From the NCBI GenBank assembly GCA_001632425.1, contig KV425622.1, positions 125,940 through 166,740 on the forward strand: a stretch of 40,801 bases of DNA, given 5' to 3'. This document shows, one piece after another, positions 22,627-32,822 of this stretch. The stretch comes from Neolentinus lepideus HHB14362 ss-1 (Eukaryota > Basidiomycota > Agaricomycetes > Gloeophyllales > Gloeophyllaceae). A program made the translations under genes and the position numbers. The notes beneath the pieces were generated by a model. The model did not search any database. It saw only the letters and a program-made list of their open reading frames with translations, and was not told where the DNA came from. The stretch's first letter is position 1. Each line of letters opens with the position of its first letter.

Positions 22627-22732
22627 GGGCGGTCAACGGGCAATCACTGGGCGGTCAACGGGCAATCACTGGGCGGTCAACGGGCAATCACTGGGCGGTC
22701 AACGGGCAATCACTGGGCGGTCAACGGGCAAT
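22627..22732. repeat. 22-bp tandem repeat, 4.8 copies
   Basis: The unit GGGCGGTCAACGGGCAATCACT occurs four times exactly and then as an 18-bp partial copy. Each unit is made of two 11-mers that both begin GGGC (GGGCGGTCAAC and GGGCAATCACT), so the array may have grown from an 11-bp duplication. Copies are identical, so the array is young or homogenised. It lies just outside the truncated 5' end of the LINE. Confidence 0.95.
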
Positions 22733-23493
22733 ACATTTTGACGGAGTCAGGAATATATATTTTCCGACTCACTTTTGGATGACACCAAAATGTGAAATAA
22801 TATATTATATAATAATGTAATTAAAAAGGCTGAACATTATTAAAAGTATGGACAGCCACATAGGCGGCTACCCAAACCTGAACTATATCCATTCCATAAA
22901 TGGATTTCAAAAGCAAATCTTTTATTACTTCTTTTCCATTCTGTTTATATTTAATCATTGTGGTCATCTTGAAGGTAATGCTGTGGATAATATTTTGTCC
23001 AGTCTACTGAGCATTCTCTAAATATTTAAGTTTTCCCATGACAGAATATTTTGCGAAAGTAATTATATGGGATATCCATTTTGATCAACATTTTGCAGGT
23101 CCTCAAAGAGTGGGACTCCCGCAGTGCTTGATGGTAATCTGGCGATAGTGAATCCTTCTTGCCTTGGAATGGTCGCCTGCGCCACACACGAATACTTCGG
23201 ACAGGGAGCGTGCGAGCCTTTCTCGGTGCCATACTCTCGTGACGACTCCTCTAACTCTACGAAGCAAATTATTCTCCCGACCCTGACCCAGGTATGGTCA
23301 TTGGTCGCCATCGAAGCACGGATACCACGAGATGCACCACTGGTGCTTCTCGACTGTACCGGTGCACCTGTTTCCACGAACCGCAAAGTCAGAAGATAAC
23401 TCCACGGGACTTCTTCATGTCTGCGAATTTCGCTATAAGAATCGCATTTAGTCAAGACTGCGGAAGACCGGCCTTGCGACTCGCCATTCCATC
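22733..23493. other. Upstream region of the MFS gene
   Basis: About 760 bp. The first 300 bp are AT-rich and carry stops in every frame. From 23060 the composition becomes balanced and a minus-strand open frame of 130 codons exists (23063-23455), which I do not recognise and do not call. The promoter of the transporter gene is expected just before 23494. Confidence 0.4.
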
Positions 23494-26202
23494 ATGGCTC
23501 TGGGTGTACTCGAGGATCGTCATCTCGAGCATGTAAGCCATAACACGTCCCTCGACCATTCTCTACTAATTTGTATCATCAGGTTCCTGGTACAGCACTC
23601 TTAGAAGATTTGCAGACAGGTGCCGCTGCAAGCGGTGTTAAGAAAGGAACCGGCCACTCTGCACACATTATCCTTGTACCGCAACCTTCGGACGACCCAA
23701 GGGTGGGTTACCCGTACATTTTCGGCCCGAACTTGCTCATCCCTGGTTGCAGGATCCACTAAACTGGCCAATATGGAAGAAGGAAGCCCTTTTCTGGTCC
23801 ATCTGCTACAGCGCAGGATTGGTGTAGGACATTTTCTTGTGCAGTGAGCATGATGATTGATCATCTTCATGGTACAATACAGTGGTGCGGTGGGCCCGCT
23901 GCTTGCTCCTGGATATGTTCTCCTGGGACAGCAGTGGCATGTCAGCACGAACACAGCAGCCGCTACGTAAGTTCTTTTCCAGCACCTTAACGCTGTCAGA
24001 CTGTCCCATTCAATCTGAACCAGTAATGGCGACACCATTCTTGCTTTAGGCTGCTTCATGATGCTTCAAGCCCCACTCGCTGTGAAGTTCGGAAGACGAC
24101 CAGTCTTCCTCGTATCCATGCTCTTATTATTTAGCTGCTCCATCTGGTCGGCTGTATCACAAGGTCTAACCTCGTTCCTGGTGTCCCGAGTTTTCCAGGG
24201 ATTTGGCATGGTGAGATATTCTGCTTTTCTCTTCGAGTATATTCCCGGAGACTGAGCGAGATTCAGGCTTCATATGAATCTCTGGTCACGGCAACCATAG
24301 GAGGTACGCCAGCTTCATCCGCAAATCCGATAGAGATACTGACTAAATGCAGATATCTACTTTGTTCACCAGCGTGGCTTCCGAGTCGCAATATGGGGTA
24401 TGTCATCGTGTGATTTGCGCTTCGAGTTTCGGACCTAATCAGTGATCCAGGACTCGCTATTAGTCTCGGTAAGCGTCTGTGGGATACATGGTGAAACATC
24501 GGCTAATTGTGGTCTCTGTAGGCATCAGTATTGGTACGCATAGAAAAATCCACCCTTTTATTTCTCGTTTATCTGACTACAGCACAATGCCATCCCACCT
24601 CATAGCTCCTATCGGTGAGTGTCAGCAGTTACTTGTTGCATCTAGTACCTGATCCACAAGCTTGGCAAGCTAACGGATATGTCATCGCTTCCAACACACT
24701 TGGATGGAGATGGTGCTTCTGGCTGATAACAATATTCCACGGAATCGCCCTCATTCTCATATTCCTCCTCGTGCCCGAGACCTCAGTACGTCTTCTTCTG
24801 CGATCATCGGCCGATGAGAGGGCTTATTCCCCCAGTACGATCGTAAAACTCCAGAGACCGTGGAAACAAGTTCGACAGCTGCAACTGATGAGAAAACGGG
24901 CGAAGAGTCATCCGAAAATATCCCTGTTTCGGACAAAGACGTAGAAGCAGTAGCCGTGATCCAGAGCGAGGACTACATGCCACCGAAGACATTTTGGCAG
25001 GAGCTCAAGCCATGGTCCGGAGTACGCCATTCATTCCAACCGATGTTGTGGCAGCAAAGACTGACCCAAGTCAGTACGTGAGCAGTGTTAGCATATTCGA
25101 AGTCTTCTTCCGCCCCTTCCCCTTCATAGTGAGTACTGGCAGCCGTGAACTGGAACACTTACCAACTAGAATTAGCTATCCCCGGTCATCTGGTTCACAA
25201 TCTTCTCGTGAGTGATTCTCCACTGTTTACAAGTATTGAAACTGAACATACTCACAGTTACGGGTCAGTCGACTGAACTTTCTGCGCGGAACTATTGTTG
25301 ATGTCTCGTAGGTTGACCACGTGCTGGCTTGTCATCCTCTCCGCAGTGTCCAGTGTTGTCTTCGGTGGCCCTCCCTACAACTTCAGCACGTCTCAGGTCG
25401 GACTTGTCTCGATCGGTCCATTAGTAGCAGGACTCATCACGACGTTTATCGCCGGGCCACTCACCGATTATTCGGCAACATGGTTCGCAAAGCACAATAA
25501 GGGCATTTACGAGCCAGAGTCGCGAATGTACGTGATGGTGCTGATGTTGATCCTGGAGGTCGCTGGATTCGCCTTCTGGGCCTTGATGCAAAGCAAGGAC
25601 GTGCATTGGATAGGTCAGTCGGCATCTCATGAAGAACACGGCTAGACCTGATCACCCGCATTTCTCGCGCAGGCCCTGTTATCATGTATAGCATCATCAA
25701 CGCGGGTCAGGGCATCGGGTCGACTGCTATTGTCGTATGTCATTTCGTACTCTCTTGCAGAGCTTGGATCTAAGGAGTCGCAGACGTATGTCATCGATGT
25801 CCATAGGAAACACTCACCGGAGTGTTTTGCATTGATCAACTTCATTAAGGTAAGCAGATCACATGTTGTCTTTCTTTGTTACTTTGCTGACCAGCGGCGC
25901 AGAATCTGATTCTTTACGGCTTCTCCCAATTCTCAGTCGAATGGGTGCAGAATATGGGCGTCCTCCATAGTGCGTCACAATGTCAATCATGGGGTTTACG
26001 TTACTCACAATTCTGCTAGCATTTGGGATCCTTGCCGGCCTGACGGCACTTTGGTACGTACCATCTCTCTGGATTCCTTCGAGAGAAGTCAGAATGCTGA
26101 CAAGCGGATTCTAGCGTATTGACGGCGGTTCCGATGTACATTTTCGGCAAGAGAGTACGGAGCTGGATTACACGGCACCCCACCATCTTCGACAGGGAAT
26201 GA
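23494..26202 (+). CDS. Major facilitator superfamily transporter
   Basis: Twenty-one exons give 558 codons from ATG 23494 (MALGVLEDRHLEH) to TGA 26200-26202. Exons: 23494-23532, 23583-23702, 23753-23823, 23883-23966, 24024-24210, 24267-24303, 24353-24397, 24451-24468, 24522-24537, 24583-24614, 24670-24785, 24836-25021, 25060-25128, 25176-25207, 25258-25263, 25312-25613, 25673-25734, 25784-25849, 25903-25969, 26020-26053, 26115-26202. The pre-membrane motif DDPRDPLNWPIWKK, the loop 2-3 motif AVKFGRRPVF, and GWRWCFWLITI are typical of fungal DHA1-like drug/proton antiporters. About twelve hydrophobic segments are spread over the protein, with a charged central loop (about residues 270-330). It should sit in the plasma or vacuolar membrane and export small molecules; the substrate cannot be told. 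Three junctions are odd: a GC donor at 24538, a 38-bp intron at 25022-25059 and a 6-nt exon at 25258-25263. Confidence 0.88.
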
Positions 26203-27310
26203 AGAAGGATCTTACGAGTTTTGCACAATTTAGGGATACACGTGGCTTTGTACGATTGTAAATATGTACATGTCTTGAGCATCACGTTTGGTTTGCCTCA
26301 AAACCATGGGGCGATTCTTCCTGTACAATAATAGTCCACCAGTGAGATGAATTTCTAGATGTTCGATAGGCTCACTGGAAGGGTGGTGTAATTTCAGACG
26401 ATAAGATGGCTGCTATTTTCTGGGCTCGATTACCGTAGTCAACCATCACAATAATGCGTACCATCCTGATAAATTTATAGTCTCCAGACAATGCACAGTG
26501 ATGTGACCTTGGACCAACCATAGCAAAGACTTAGTGATCCATCTGATATTAGTATACGTTCCGCATACAAGTCATCAGGAAATATCTCTAGGTAGACATA
26601 AGATCTCCGCGTCTCCGCTAATGTTGCTACGGAGACATCGTTCTCCAAGAATAGCGGCACGGGGACCGCGTTTCTGAACCTGCACATCTTGAGCCCAGAT
26701 CTCCGGCAGGATACAGTGCCTTCCGCTCAAAACCGGCAATAGGCGGGACTGCAACCATATCAGGACTTCGGAAGAAATTCGTGTCGGGACAAAAACTATA
26801 CGAATCGACTCCTTTTTTTAGTGGCTTTCGACCTATCAGGTTACATTTTCCGAATTCATGATTTTGAGATTTTGACCCTTCTAATATTTGAATTTGAGTC
26901 GGAGTTGAGTCGGAGTTCCCATATCGGGAAACTTCTCTCGGCTTATACCGGTCGGACTTCTAATGTGACTACAGCGCTACTTCTATGATATGGGGTGGTA
27001 TATACATACAGAGCAGATGAAGATTTAATTTAGTAATATTTTATGGTTCATCATGATGTTTGCATTAATACACTGGTGTGAGCAGAATTTTCCACGGCGG
27101 GTTCTGTGTTAGGCCTTGGCTGATGGAGCAGTACTCGGTCGGTAAGAAACCTGGAATTGACTTGTTTGGCACCTGACAAGTGTTGCTGCTTTGGTTGATG
27201 CTGTCTTTTTGTCAAAAGAGTCATGCCAGCCTTACACACTAAGCATACTGGACTTCTGGTATGTTGAACCCAATATTTGAACGATTACGTAATCATCCAA
27301 AAAAGTCAAA
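26203..27310. other. Gene-poor 1.1-kb intergenic region
   Basis: No open frame over 70 codons has recognisable content. A short tandem pair GAGTCGGAGTTGAGTCGGAGTT lies at about 26896-26918. The region holds the transporter's 3' end on the left and the 5' side of the broken GNAT gene on the right. Confidence 0.45.
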
Positions 27311-27486
27311 ATGTGTATTTACGCATCTTTTGTCCGAGTTTATGTTTCAAATTTTCTTCCGGGAGACTCCGGCGCCTCGGTTCAGGCCAGGCGGAGGCGC
27401 CGAGTCTTAGTGGAGGAAACTGTACAGCGTCTCCGTCTGGAGGTGTCTCCAACGCAAGATGATTTCTCCGTAATGTACGTACAGGA

Positions 27487-27806
27487 CACAGCGAGCAAAT
27501 GACCTGTCCTTTTGATGGGAGCGCAAAAAAAAGGACACTGTGTCCTGTCACCTGTCCTGTCACTGTCCCGTTACCTGTCCTTTTTCCTGAGACTCAAGCG
27601 ACGTGTCATGATTGCGTCATGGTGTGACAGACAAGTCCCGGCCTTATCTGGGGAAGCTCGATGACCAAGCGCCATTGGGTCATAACAATATTAATTGTTG
27701 CCTCTCGGATGATAATCTAAGGTACAAAACCACCGCGGAATGACTTATTATAGCATTATGAAGTAATCTAGGTGAGAATATCGAGCGCCCGAATGAATTT
27801 AGAGAT
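27487..27806 (+). repeat. Left terminal inverted repeat of the 986-bp element
   Basis: It matches the reverse complement of 28160-28472. It contains an extra CCTGTCACTGTCCCGTTA-like stretch near 27560 compared with the right copy, and a perfect hairpin AGGACACTGTGTCCT. Confidence 0.85.
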
Positions 27807-28159
27807 GTATTTACGGCACAAATTCTGTTGTCGCGTGAATTTGGATCAAATGTGCACCAGCACTCGAAATTACAAACATTTCTGGCTGTAGCTTCAGAGC
27901 TATATTATAAATGACGGATGACATGTCCGGATATTGGATGTGATTCCCGACTGCCGGTGCCACAACATCACTCATTGATGTCATCACCGGTAATCTGGTC
28001 ACCAGCGGCCAGCAGAGCATGAAGGGGCAAGGCCTGGGAATTCAGAGGGGGCGGCAAAATAAGGTTTTTGAGCATTACTATCCTGGGCACTTCCCCAGTG
28101 TCAAGGATAATTATGCTTGTTACAGGTGTCATTTGGGTGCTTCATCACGTTTGTGACTA

Positions 28160-28472
28160 GATGTTAATCTATCCCTAAATTTATTTGGGTGCTCGATATT
28201 CTCACTTAGATTACTTCATATTGCTTTAATAAGTCATTTTCCAGTGGTTTTGTACCTTAGCTTATCATCCGAGAGGCGACATCATTATGACCCAATGGCG
28301 CTTAGTCATCAGACTTCCCCGGACAAGACCGGGACTTGTCTGTCACACCATGACGCAATCATGACACGTCGCTTGAGTCTCAGGAAAAAGGACATGTAAC
28401 AGGACAGGTGACAGGACACAGTGTCCTTTTTTTTGCGCTCCCATCAAAAGGACAGGTCATTTGCTCGCTGTG
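28160..28472 (-). repeat. Right terminal inverted repeat of the 986-bp element
   Basis: Reverse complement of the left repeat, ending GCTCGCTGTG. The two copies differ by scattered substitutions and small gaps, so the element has aged or was mobilised with diverged ends. Confidence 0.85.
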
Positions 28473-29117
28473 GGAGATGCGTCGTGTTGTTCTTTCAGGT
28501 CAGTCTGCTGTCCAATTATCGTCTGCATCGCCACTGCACAGCCATTCTTTACAGATGATCGACTCTGCTGTATACGATTTTGCTCCGAATAACCAGCCAT
28601 CACAGGTGATTGGCATGGGCGGATTTAACTCAATCTTTGAGAGAGGAGAAGGCGAGGGAAAGGTTAGAGTGGGAGATGCGGGTATCATGATCGACAGTAC
28701 GCATTGGAGGAAGGGGTACGCGAAAGAAGCCGTGGCTGCGATGTTCGACTGGGCTTTCCACCTCAGTATGGAGGAAGTGGATCCCAAGATCGATGTGGTG
28801 TTCTTCGAGTCCCTTGCAGCGAACAACCGCATCCGCGGCTTGCTGTCTGGCTGTTTTGGCTTCAAGGCAGTGTTACGGCTGGCAGACGTTGGCGAGGAGC
28901 AGGTATGGGAGATCGGTAAGAGTGAATGGGAGAAGCGGAGGGGAGAAATCGGGTTGATATGATCCGATGCCCGACTCGATAAATCTTCGAAGGTGCATCT
29001 TGAATAGGGAGAGCGGGAGGCGCATAGCCGTACGGCAATATCGCGAACATGCAACCGGGCATAGCTACAGAAAATCCAACGAATACAGAGGTTGTCTTAT
29101 CGTATCGGCGGCCTTAC

Positions 29118-29412
29118 CTGACTTCCTTGTGCTTCCCTTCCACGTACTCCACCACGGCGACGGGTAGTTCCCCGTCCTGCACGATCACGGGTACGACGCA
29201 GACTTTGGCGCCCTCACAAGGCATATCTGGGTGGAACCATTGCTGCCAGGCAAGGTACCTACTGTTGGGAGAGAAGAAAGGAACTGCGTAGAAGTCAGCC
29301 CCGGACGCGACCAGCGTGATGGTCTTTTTCTATGCAGAGCTGGGTGATTATGTTCGGTGAGCCCGGTTTCGTGTGGTCTTCTAAGATGGCTACGACCAGG
29401 TGACGAATATCT
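29118..29412 (-). pseudogene. Relic of an S9 family (dipeptidyl/acyl-aminoacyl) peptidase
   Basis: The minus strand reads an N-terminal beta-propeller fragment of a prolyl-oligopeptidase-family enzyme: LVVAILEDHTKP, then GADFYAVPFFSPNSRYLAWQ and WFHPDMPCEGAKVCVV, ending in a donor-like AG/GTAAGG at 29118. The family motifs ADFY..P..SP(D/N)...LAW..W.HP(D/N)MP are clear. The fragment is degraded: the EDHTKP block and the ADFY block lie in different frames (shift near 29320). A weak upstream block (SDFTIHLR, about 29450-29430) is out of frame again. No catalytic hydrolase domain is present. It is a small remainder of a gene whose other parts are lost or moved. Confidence 0.65.
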
Positions 29413-29944
29413 ACCTAAGGTGGATCGTAAAGTCTGAAAAATGGTGGTTGGCATTATCTGATTCATGTTTAGCCATTAGTCCCCGGTAGTCATGCGAAAA
29501 TATATCTGGGGTGACAGCCTCTGGCTCACTTCCTCGCTTCACCCGATATACACGATTGTCGCCGACACATGTGAAGAGACACACAAGTCATGCGTAGGCT
29601 ACAGCAGTGCAGCCGCAGTACCCGTACTCTCGCACACCAGTGCGATGCGAGCGTTCCAGCCTGGCCCAAATACATCTTGCCCTCCCGAATAGCGCAAACA
29701 AACAACGGAGTACCACATTTAAGCCCAGACTTCTTCGGTGCGGAGACTACACCCCCAAGCGACGGCAGAAAAACATCAAGAGGTAAAATCATATTAACAA
29801 GTGCTTACGACACACGCACAATTTGCTGCGCATATGCATTACCACTAGGTATTCGAACGAGATCAAGGTCGAATGAGGAACGCGTCCTAAAGCGCCAACA
29901 CGACAAACGAGAATGCTTATGTAATAACAGCTCACATCGATAAG
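29413..29944. other. Gene-free flank of the palindromic element
   Basis: Apart from decayed S9-like coding traces near 29430-29460, open frames of up to 117 codons on both strands show no family resemblance. No repeats are apparent until the target duplication at 29945. Confidence 0.4.
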
Positions 29945-29952
29945 ACCGGTTT
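29945..29952. repeat. Target-site duplication, left copy (ACCGGTTT)
   Basis: Directly abuts the CACCTAG terminus; an identical octamer abuts the other terminus at 32552-32559. Confidence 0.85.
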
Positions 29953-31048
29953 CACCTAGACGTCCCACGGTATGAGCCTAGTTAGGCTTGTCCATGGAAC
30001 CGCCGGTGGAGCCTAACTAGGCTCAAAATCGCTCTGTGCTAACACCGGCGGTTGTACCGGGAGTACATAGGGACTTCATACAGGTAGGCTACAGTGTATC
30101 TAGTAGTACTATCTATGTAGTACCCATACAGCTGCCGCCGACGTCGGGTGGGCGCTTCGGCCATTGCCGATATGCCTAAACGAGCAATCGACCGCCCTTC
30201 CCGCCCTTTCCGCCGTCGTAGATAGTAGCGAGCTGCAGCCCCCGCACTTACAGATAAAAATGCGCAATAAATGGCATTAAGTAGTGTACAAAAGCGCTTC
30301 CATATCTGGCAAGAGCGCTTCCATATTGGTGCCCGCATCAGTGCCCGCCCTTCTGCTCGTTGTTGCTATCAGCGGCAACGTCTGCAGTCGTGTAGGGGCC
30401 ATAGGAAATTCAGTAAAATTCTGAATAAATTGTATTTCATTCGGATCTACCATCGCTACAGATAAAGCACCATATTTTATGTATATACCTCAGTAATCGG
30501 CGAATATATTCACATCTGAGGTTAGACATATCACAGAAAAAAGGATACTGCTCGGAAAACACTTACATATGCGATAGGAACTCCAGAAAACGTTTATAAA
30601 ATCTCTAATAGACCTATAGCACACAGTAATCAGCATCAGTATTGCCCAGGATGAGCCAAGAAGCATGGGGTAGGTAGTCAGGAGGGAAATGAAGGGTATA
30701 GAAGAAGGGAGCGGTCAATATACAGCAGTAATTAATAATTGGTAAGTGAAACATACCTAATCAATGTTGTAACACACCTGGTACCCTGAATATGACTGCT
30801 GGTGGCATGGGAGGGTGTTGTTCCTATGGAAAGGACAGTCTCCAGCAGGCTAGATGGGCTGGAGCCTGACAATGCAAGGCTGTAGCATCCTAGATAATGT
30901 TTATTAAAAGGTATTAGATCATATAAACACATGAAACAAATTGAGAATGGACATACAAAGTGGGTCAAGCAAAGTAATGCAAAGCTTGATGTCCAAGAGG
31001 TCTATGGATGGTGTAGGACACAGATTGGATGCTAATTCTTCCCCAAGT
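29953..31048 (+). repeat. Left 1,096-bp arm of the palindrome
   Basis: Near-identical to the reverse complement of 31456-32551. Differences seen by eye include G/T near 30411, C/T near 30498 and A/C near 30597. Short open frames here (99 and 78 codons) recur identically in the other arm and look non-coding. Confidence 0.92.
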
Positions 31049-31455
31049 AGGTCCAATACAGCATACAGAAGACAATATGATACAAGACAGGTAGTATAAT
31101 ATGATGAGAGGTGTCTAGGACATTCAAGAAGGCAGAGATAAGTAAGTGTCACAGCAGATGTCACAGTGCAGAGATGGTCCCAACGAGATTCGGACACTCG
31201 CTGTGGCTGAATGCTCGGATGTCTCATATTTTTGGGCTCTATATCACTACATGCCTTCTACCCTTCTCAAACTTATTTGATCGATTTGAGGGCATTATTC
31301 CACGTGTTCTGACAGTCTGATTGGGTCTCATTAATGTCTTGGGATTGAATGATGATGCCAGGAAGGGATATTAGGAACAGGTAAGTTACAGCTGCTCCCC
31401 TGTCTTTGAATCTCTTCTTCTCAGGTCCATACTATTTATTTGTCTATATACAACC

Positions 31456-32551
31456 ACTTGGGGGAGAATTAGCATCCAATCTGTGTCCTACACCATCCAT
31501 AGACCTCTTGGACATCAAGCTTTGCATTACTTTGCTTGACCCACTTTGTATGTCCATTCTCAATTTGTTTCATGTGTTTATATGATCTAATACCTTTTAA
31601 TAAACATTATCTAGGATGCTACAGCCTTGCATTGTCAGGCTCCAGCCCATCTAGCCTGCTGGAGACTGTCCTTTCCATAGGAACAACACCCTCCCATGCC
31701 ACCAGCAGTCATATTCAGGGTACCAGGTGTGTTACAACATTGATTAGGTATGTTTCACTTACCAATTATTAATTACTGCTGTATATTGACCGCTCCCTTC
31801 TTCTATACCCTTCATTTCCCTCCTGACTACCTACCCCATGCTTCTTGGCTCATCCTGGGCAATACTGATGCTGATTACTGTGTGCTATAGGTCTATTAGA
31901 GATTGTATAAACGTTTTCTGGAGTTCCTATCGCATATGTAAGTGTTTTCCGAGCAGTATCCTTTTTTCTGTGATATGTCTAACCTCAGATGTGAATATAT
32001 TCACCGATTACTGAGGTATATACATAAAATATGGTGCTATATCTGTAGCGATGGTAGATACGAATGAAATACAATTTATTCAGAATTTTACTGAATTTAC
32101 TATGGCCCCTACACGACTGCAGACGTTGCCGCTGATAGCAACAACGAGCAGAAGGGCGGGCACTGATGCGGGCACCAATATGGAAGCGCTCTTGCCAGAT
32201 ATGGAAGCGCTTTTGTACACTACTTAATGCCATTTATTGCGCATTTTTATCTGTAAGTGCGGGGGCTGCAGCTCGCTACTATCTACGACGGCGGAAAGGG
32301 CGGGAAGGGCGGTCGATTGCTCGTTTAGGCATATCGGCAATGGCCGAAGCGCCCACCCGACGTCGGCGGCAGCTGTATGGGTACTACATAGATAGTACTA
32401 CTAGATACACTGTAGCCTACCTGTATGAAGTCCCTATGTACTCCCGGTACAACCGCCGGTGTTAGCACAGAGCGATTTTGAGCCTAGTTAGGCTCCACCG
32501 GCGGTTCCATGGACAAGCCTAACTAGGCTCATACCGTGGGACGTCTAGGTG
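31456..32551 (-). repeat. Right 1,096-bp arm of the palindrome
   Basis: Reverse complement of the left arm. The match fades at ACTTGGGGGAGAATT (31456) opposite AATTCTTCCCCAAGT (31034-31048). Confidence 0.92.
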
Positions 32552-32559
32552 ACCGGTTT
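32552..32559. repeat. Target-site duplication, right copy (ACCGGTTT)
   Basis: Directly follows the CTAGGTG terminus and is identical to 29945-29952. Confidence 0.85.
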
Positions 32560-32736
32560 AAAGACTCTTCGTTATGTGCGAGACCTGGACACAAATACAG
32601 GGCTTCTACACTACGGGTAGTTTAAGCAATTCTTAGGAAAAACGAGAATATTCGAGGCAGTACGTCGTCAGGAAATAAAGTAACATGTCTGTCCCAGCAC
32701 GGGACTCGTCCGCTCCGAAGCCCGGGTCTCGACAGC

Positions 32737-32748
32737 GTCACCGGTGAC
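32737..32748. promoter_or_regulatory. Palindrome GTCACCGGTGAC upstream of the DUF262 gene
   Basis: A perfect 12-bp palindrome, followed at once by a second overlapping CCGGTGAC, lies 75 bp before the ATG at 32823. The position suits a transcription-factor site, but no factor can be named. Confidence 0.3.
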
Positions 32749-32822
32749 CGGTGACTGGCTGCGCTCTTACTATTAGTTCTTGCCACAACCACCGTCGTCT
32801 AGAACTTCGCACTTCAACAAAG

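Larger units (their letters stand above)
27487..28472. mobile_element. Non-autonomous inverted-repeat transposon (986 bp) in the GNAT gene
   Basis: The ends are inverted copies starting CACAGCGAGCAAATGACCTG. The left repeat covers about 27487-27806 and the right about 28160-28472, roughly 85-90 per cent alike by eye with a small length difference near 27560. The flanking GGA occurs on both sides (27484-27486 and 28473-28475), a 3-bp target-site duplication. The interior, about 350 bp, has no coding capacity. Near the ends a short motif recurs in both orientations (ACCTGTCC, GGACACTGTGTCC), like the subterminal repeats of CACTA elements. CACAG ends, a 3-bp duplication and subterminal repeats together suggest a CACTA/CMC-type passenger; the superfamily is an inference. 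Confidence 0.85.
27311..28962 (+). pseudogene. GNAT N-acetyltransferase gene split by an inserted element
   Basis: The 5' part (27311-27486, ending ...DDFSVMYVQ) and the 3' part (28476-28962) are in the same frame once the 986-bp element and one copy of its GGA target duplication are removed: GA plus G gives GAG (E), then ATG CGT CGT (MRR). The 3' part holds the acetyl-CoA binding region of a GNAT/RimJ-type domain (VIGMGGFNSI, GDAGIMIDSTHWRKGYAKEA, ANNRIRGLLSGCFGFK) and ends at TGA 28962. The family transfers acetyl groups to amines of small molecules or protein N-termini. The original start is uncertain: another frame with ATG at 27342 (MFQIFFRETPAPRFRP) also looks GNAT-like, so an upstream intron or frameshift is possible. 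With the element in place the frame reads TGA soon after the junction, so no full product is expected unless the insert is spliced out. Confidence 0.8.
29953..32551. mobile_element. 2.6-kb fold-back transposon with 1.1-kb inverted repeats
   Basis: The two arms (29953-31048 and 31456-32551, each 1,096 bp) are inverted copies that differ at only a few positions, around a unique 407-bp centre. The termini read CACCTAGACGTCCCACGG. The element is flanked by the perfect 8-bp direct repeat ACCGGTTT (29945-29952 and 32552-32559), the mark of a true insertion. Near each end lie short palindromes (AGCCTAGTTAGGCT, AGCCTAACTAGGCT) and RCCGCCGGT motifs in both orientations, which look like transposase-binding sites. 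No transposase is encoded. An 8-bp duplication fits hAT, KDZ/Zisupton, P or Merlin superfamilies; the CACC ends do not match the usual hAT consensus, so the superfamily stays open. Confidence 0.88.

Noticed and set aside
22627..22732. CRISPR-like array or coding repeat
   Set aside because: The 22-bp units abut directly with no spacers, in a eukaryotic genome; the repeated peptide read from it is only a by-product of the tandem DNA.
23063..23455. A 130-codon minus-strand open frame before the MFS gene
   Set aside because: No recognisable motif, no convincing start or splice context, and an overlapping plus-strand frame of similar quality.
30039..32465. Pairs of identical open frames (99 and 78 codons) in the two arms of the palindrome as genes
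   Set aside because: They are identical only because the arms are inverted copies; the proteins have low-complexity or repeat-like content and no known motif.
29953..32551. The palindrome as an assembly artefact
   Set aside because: The arms differ at several bases, have a unique centre, and are flanked by a perfect 8-bp duplication, which an artefactual inversion would not create.
29953..32551. Firm assignment of the palindromic element to hAT
   Set aside because: The 8-bp duplication fits, but the CACC terminus does not match the usual hAT end consensus and no transposase is encoded.
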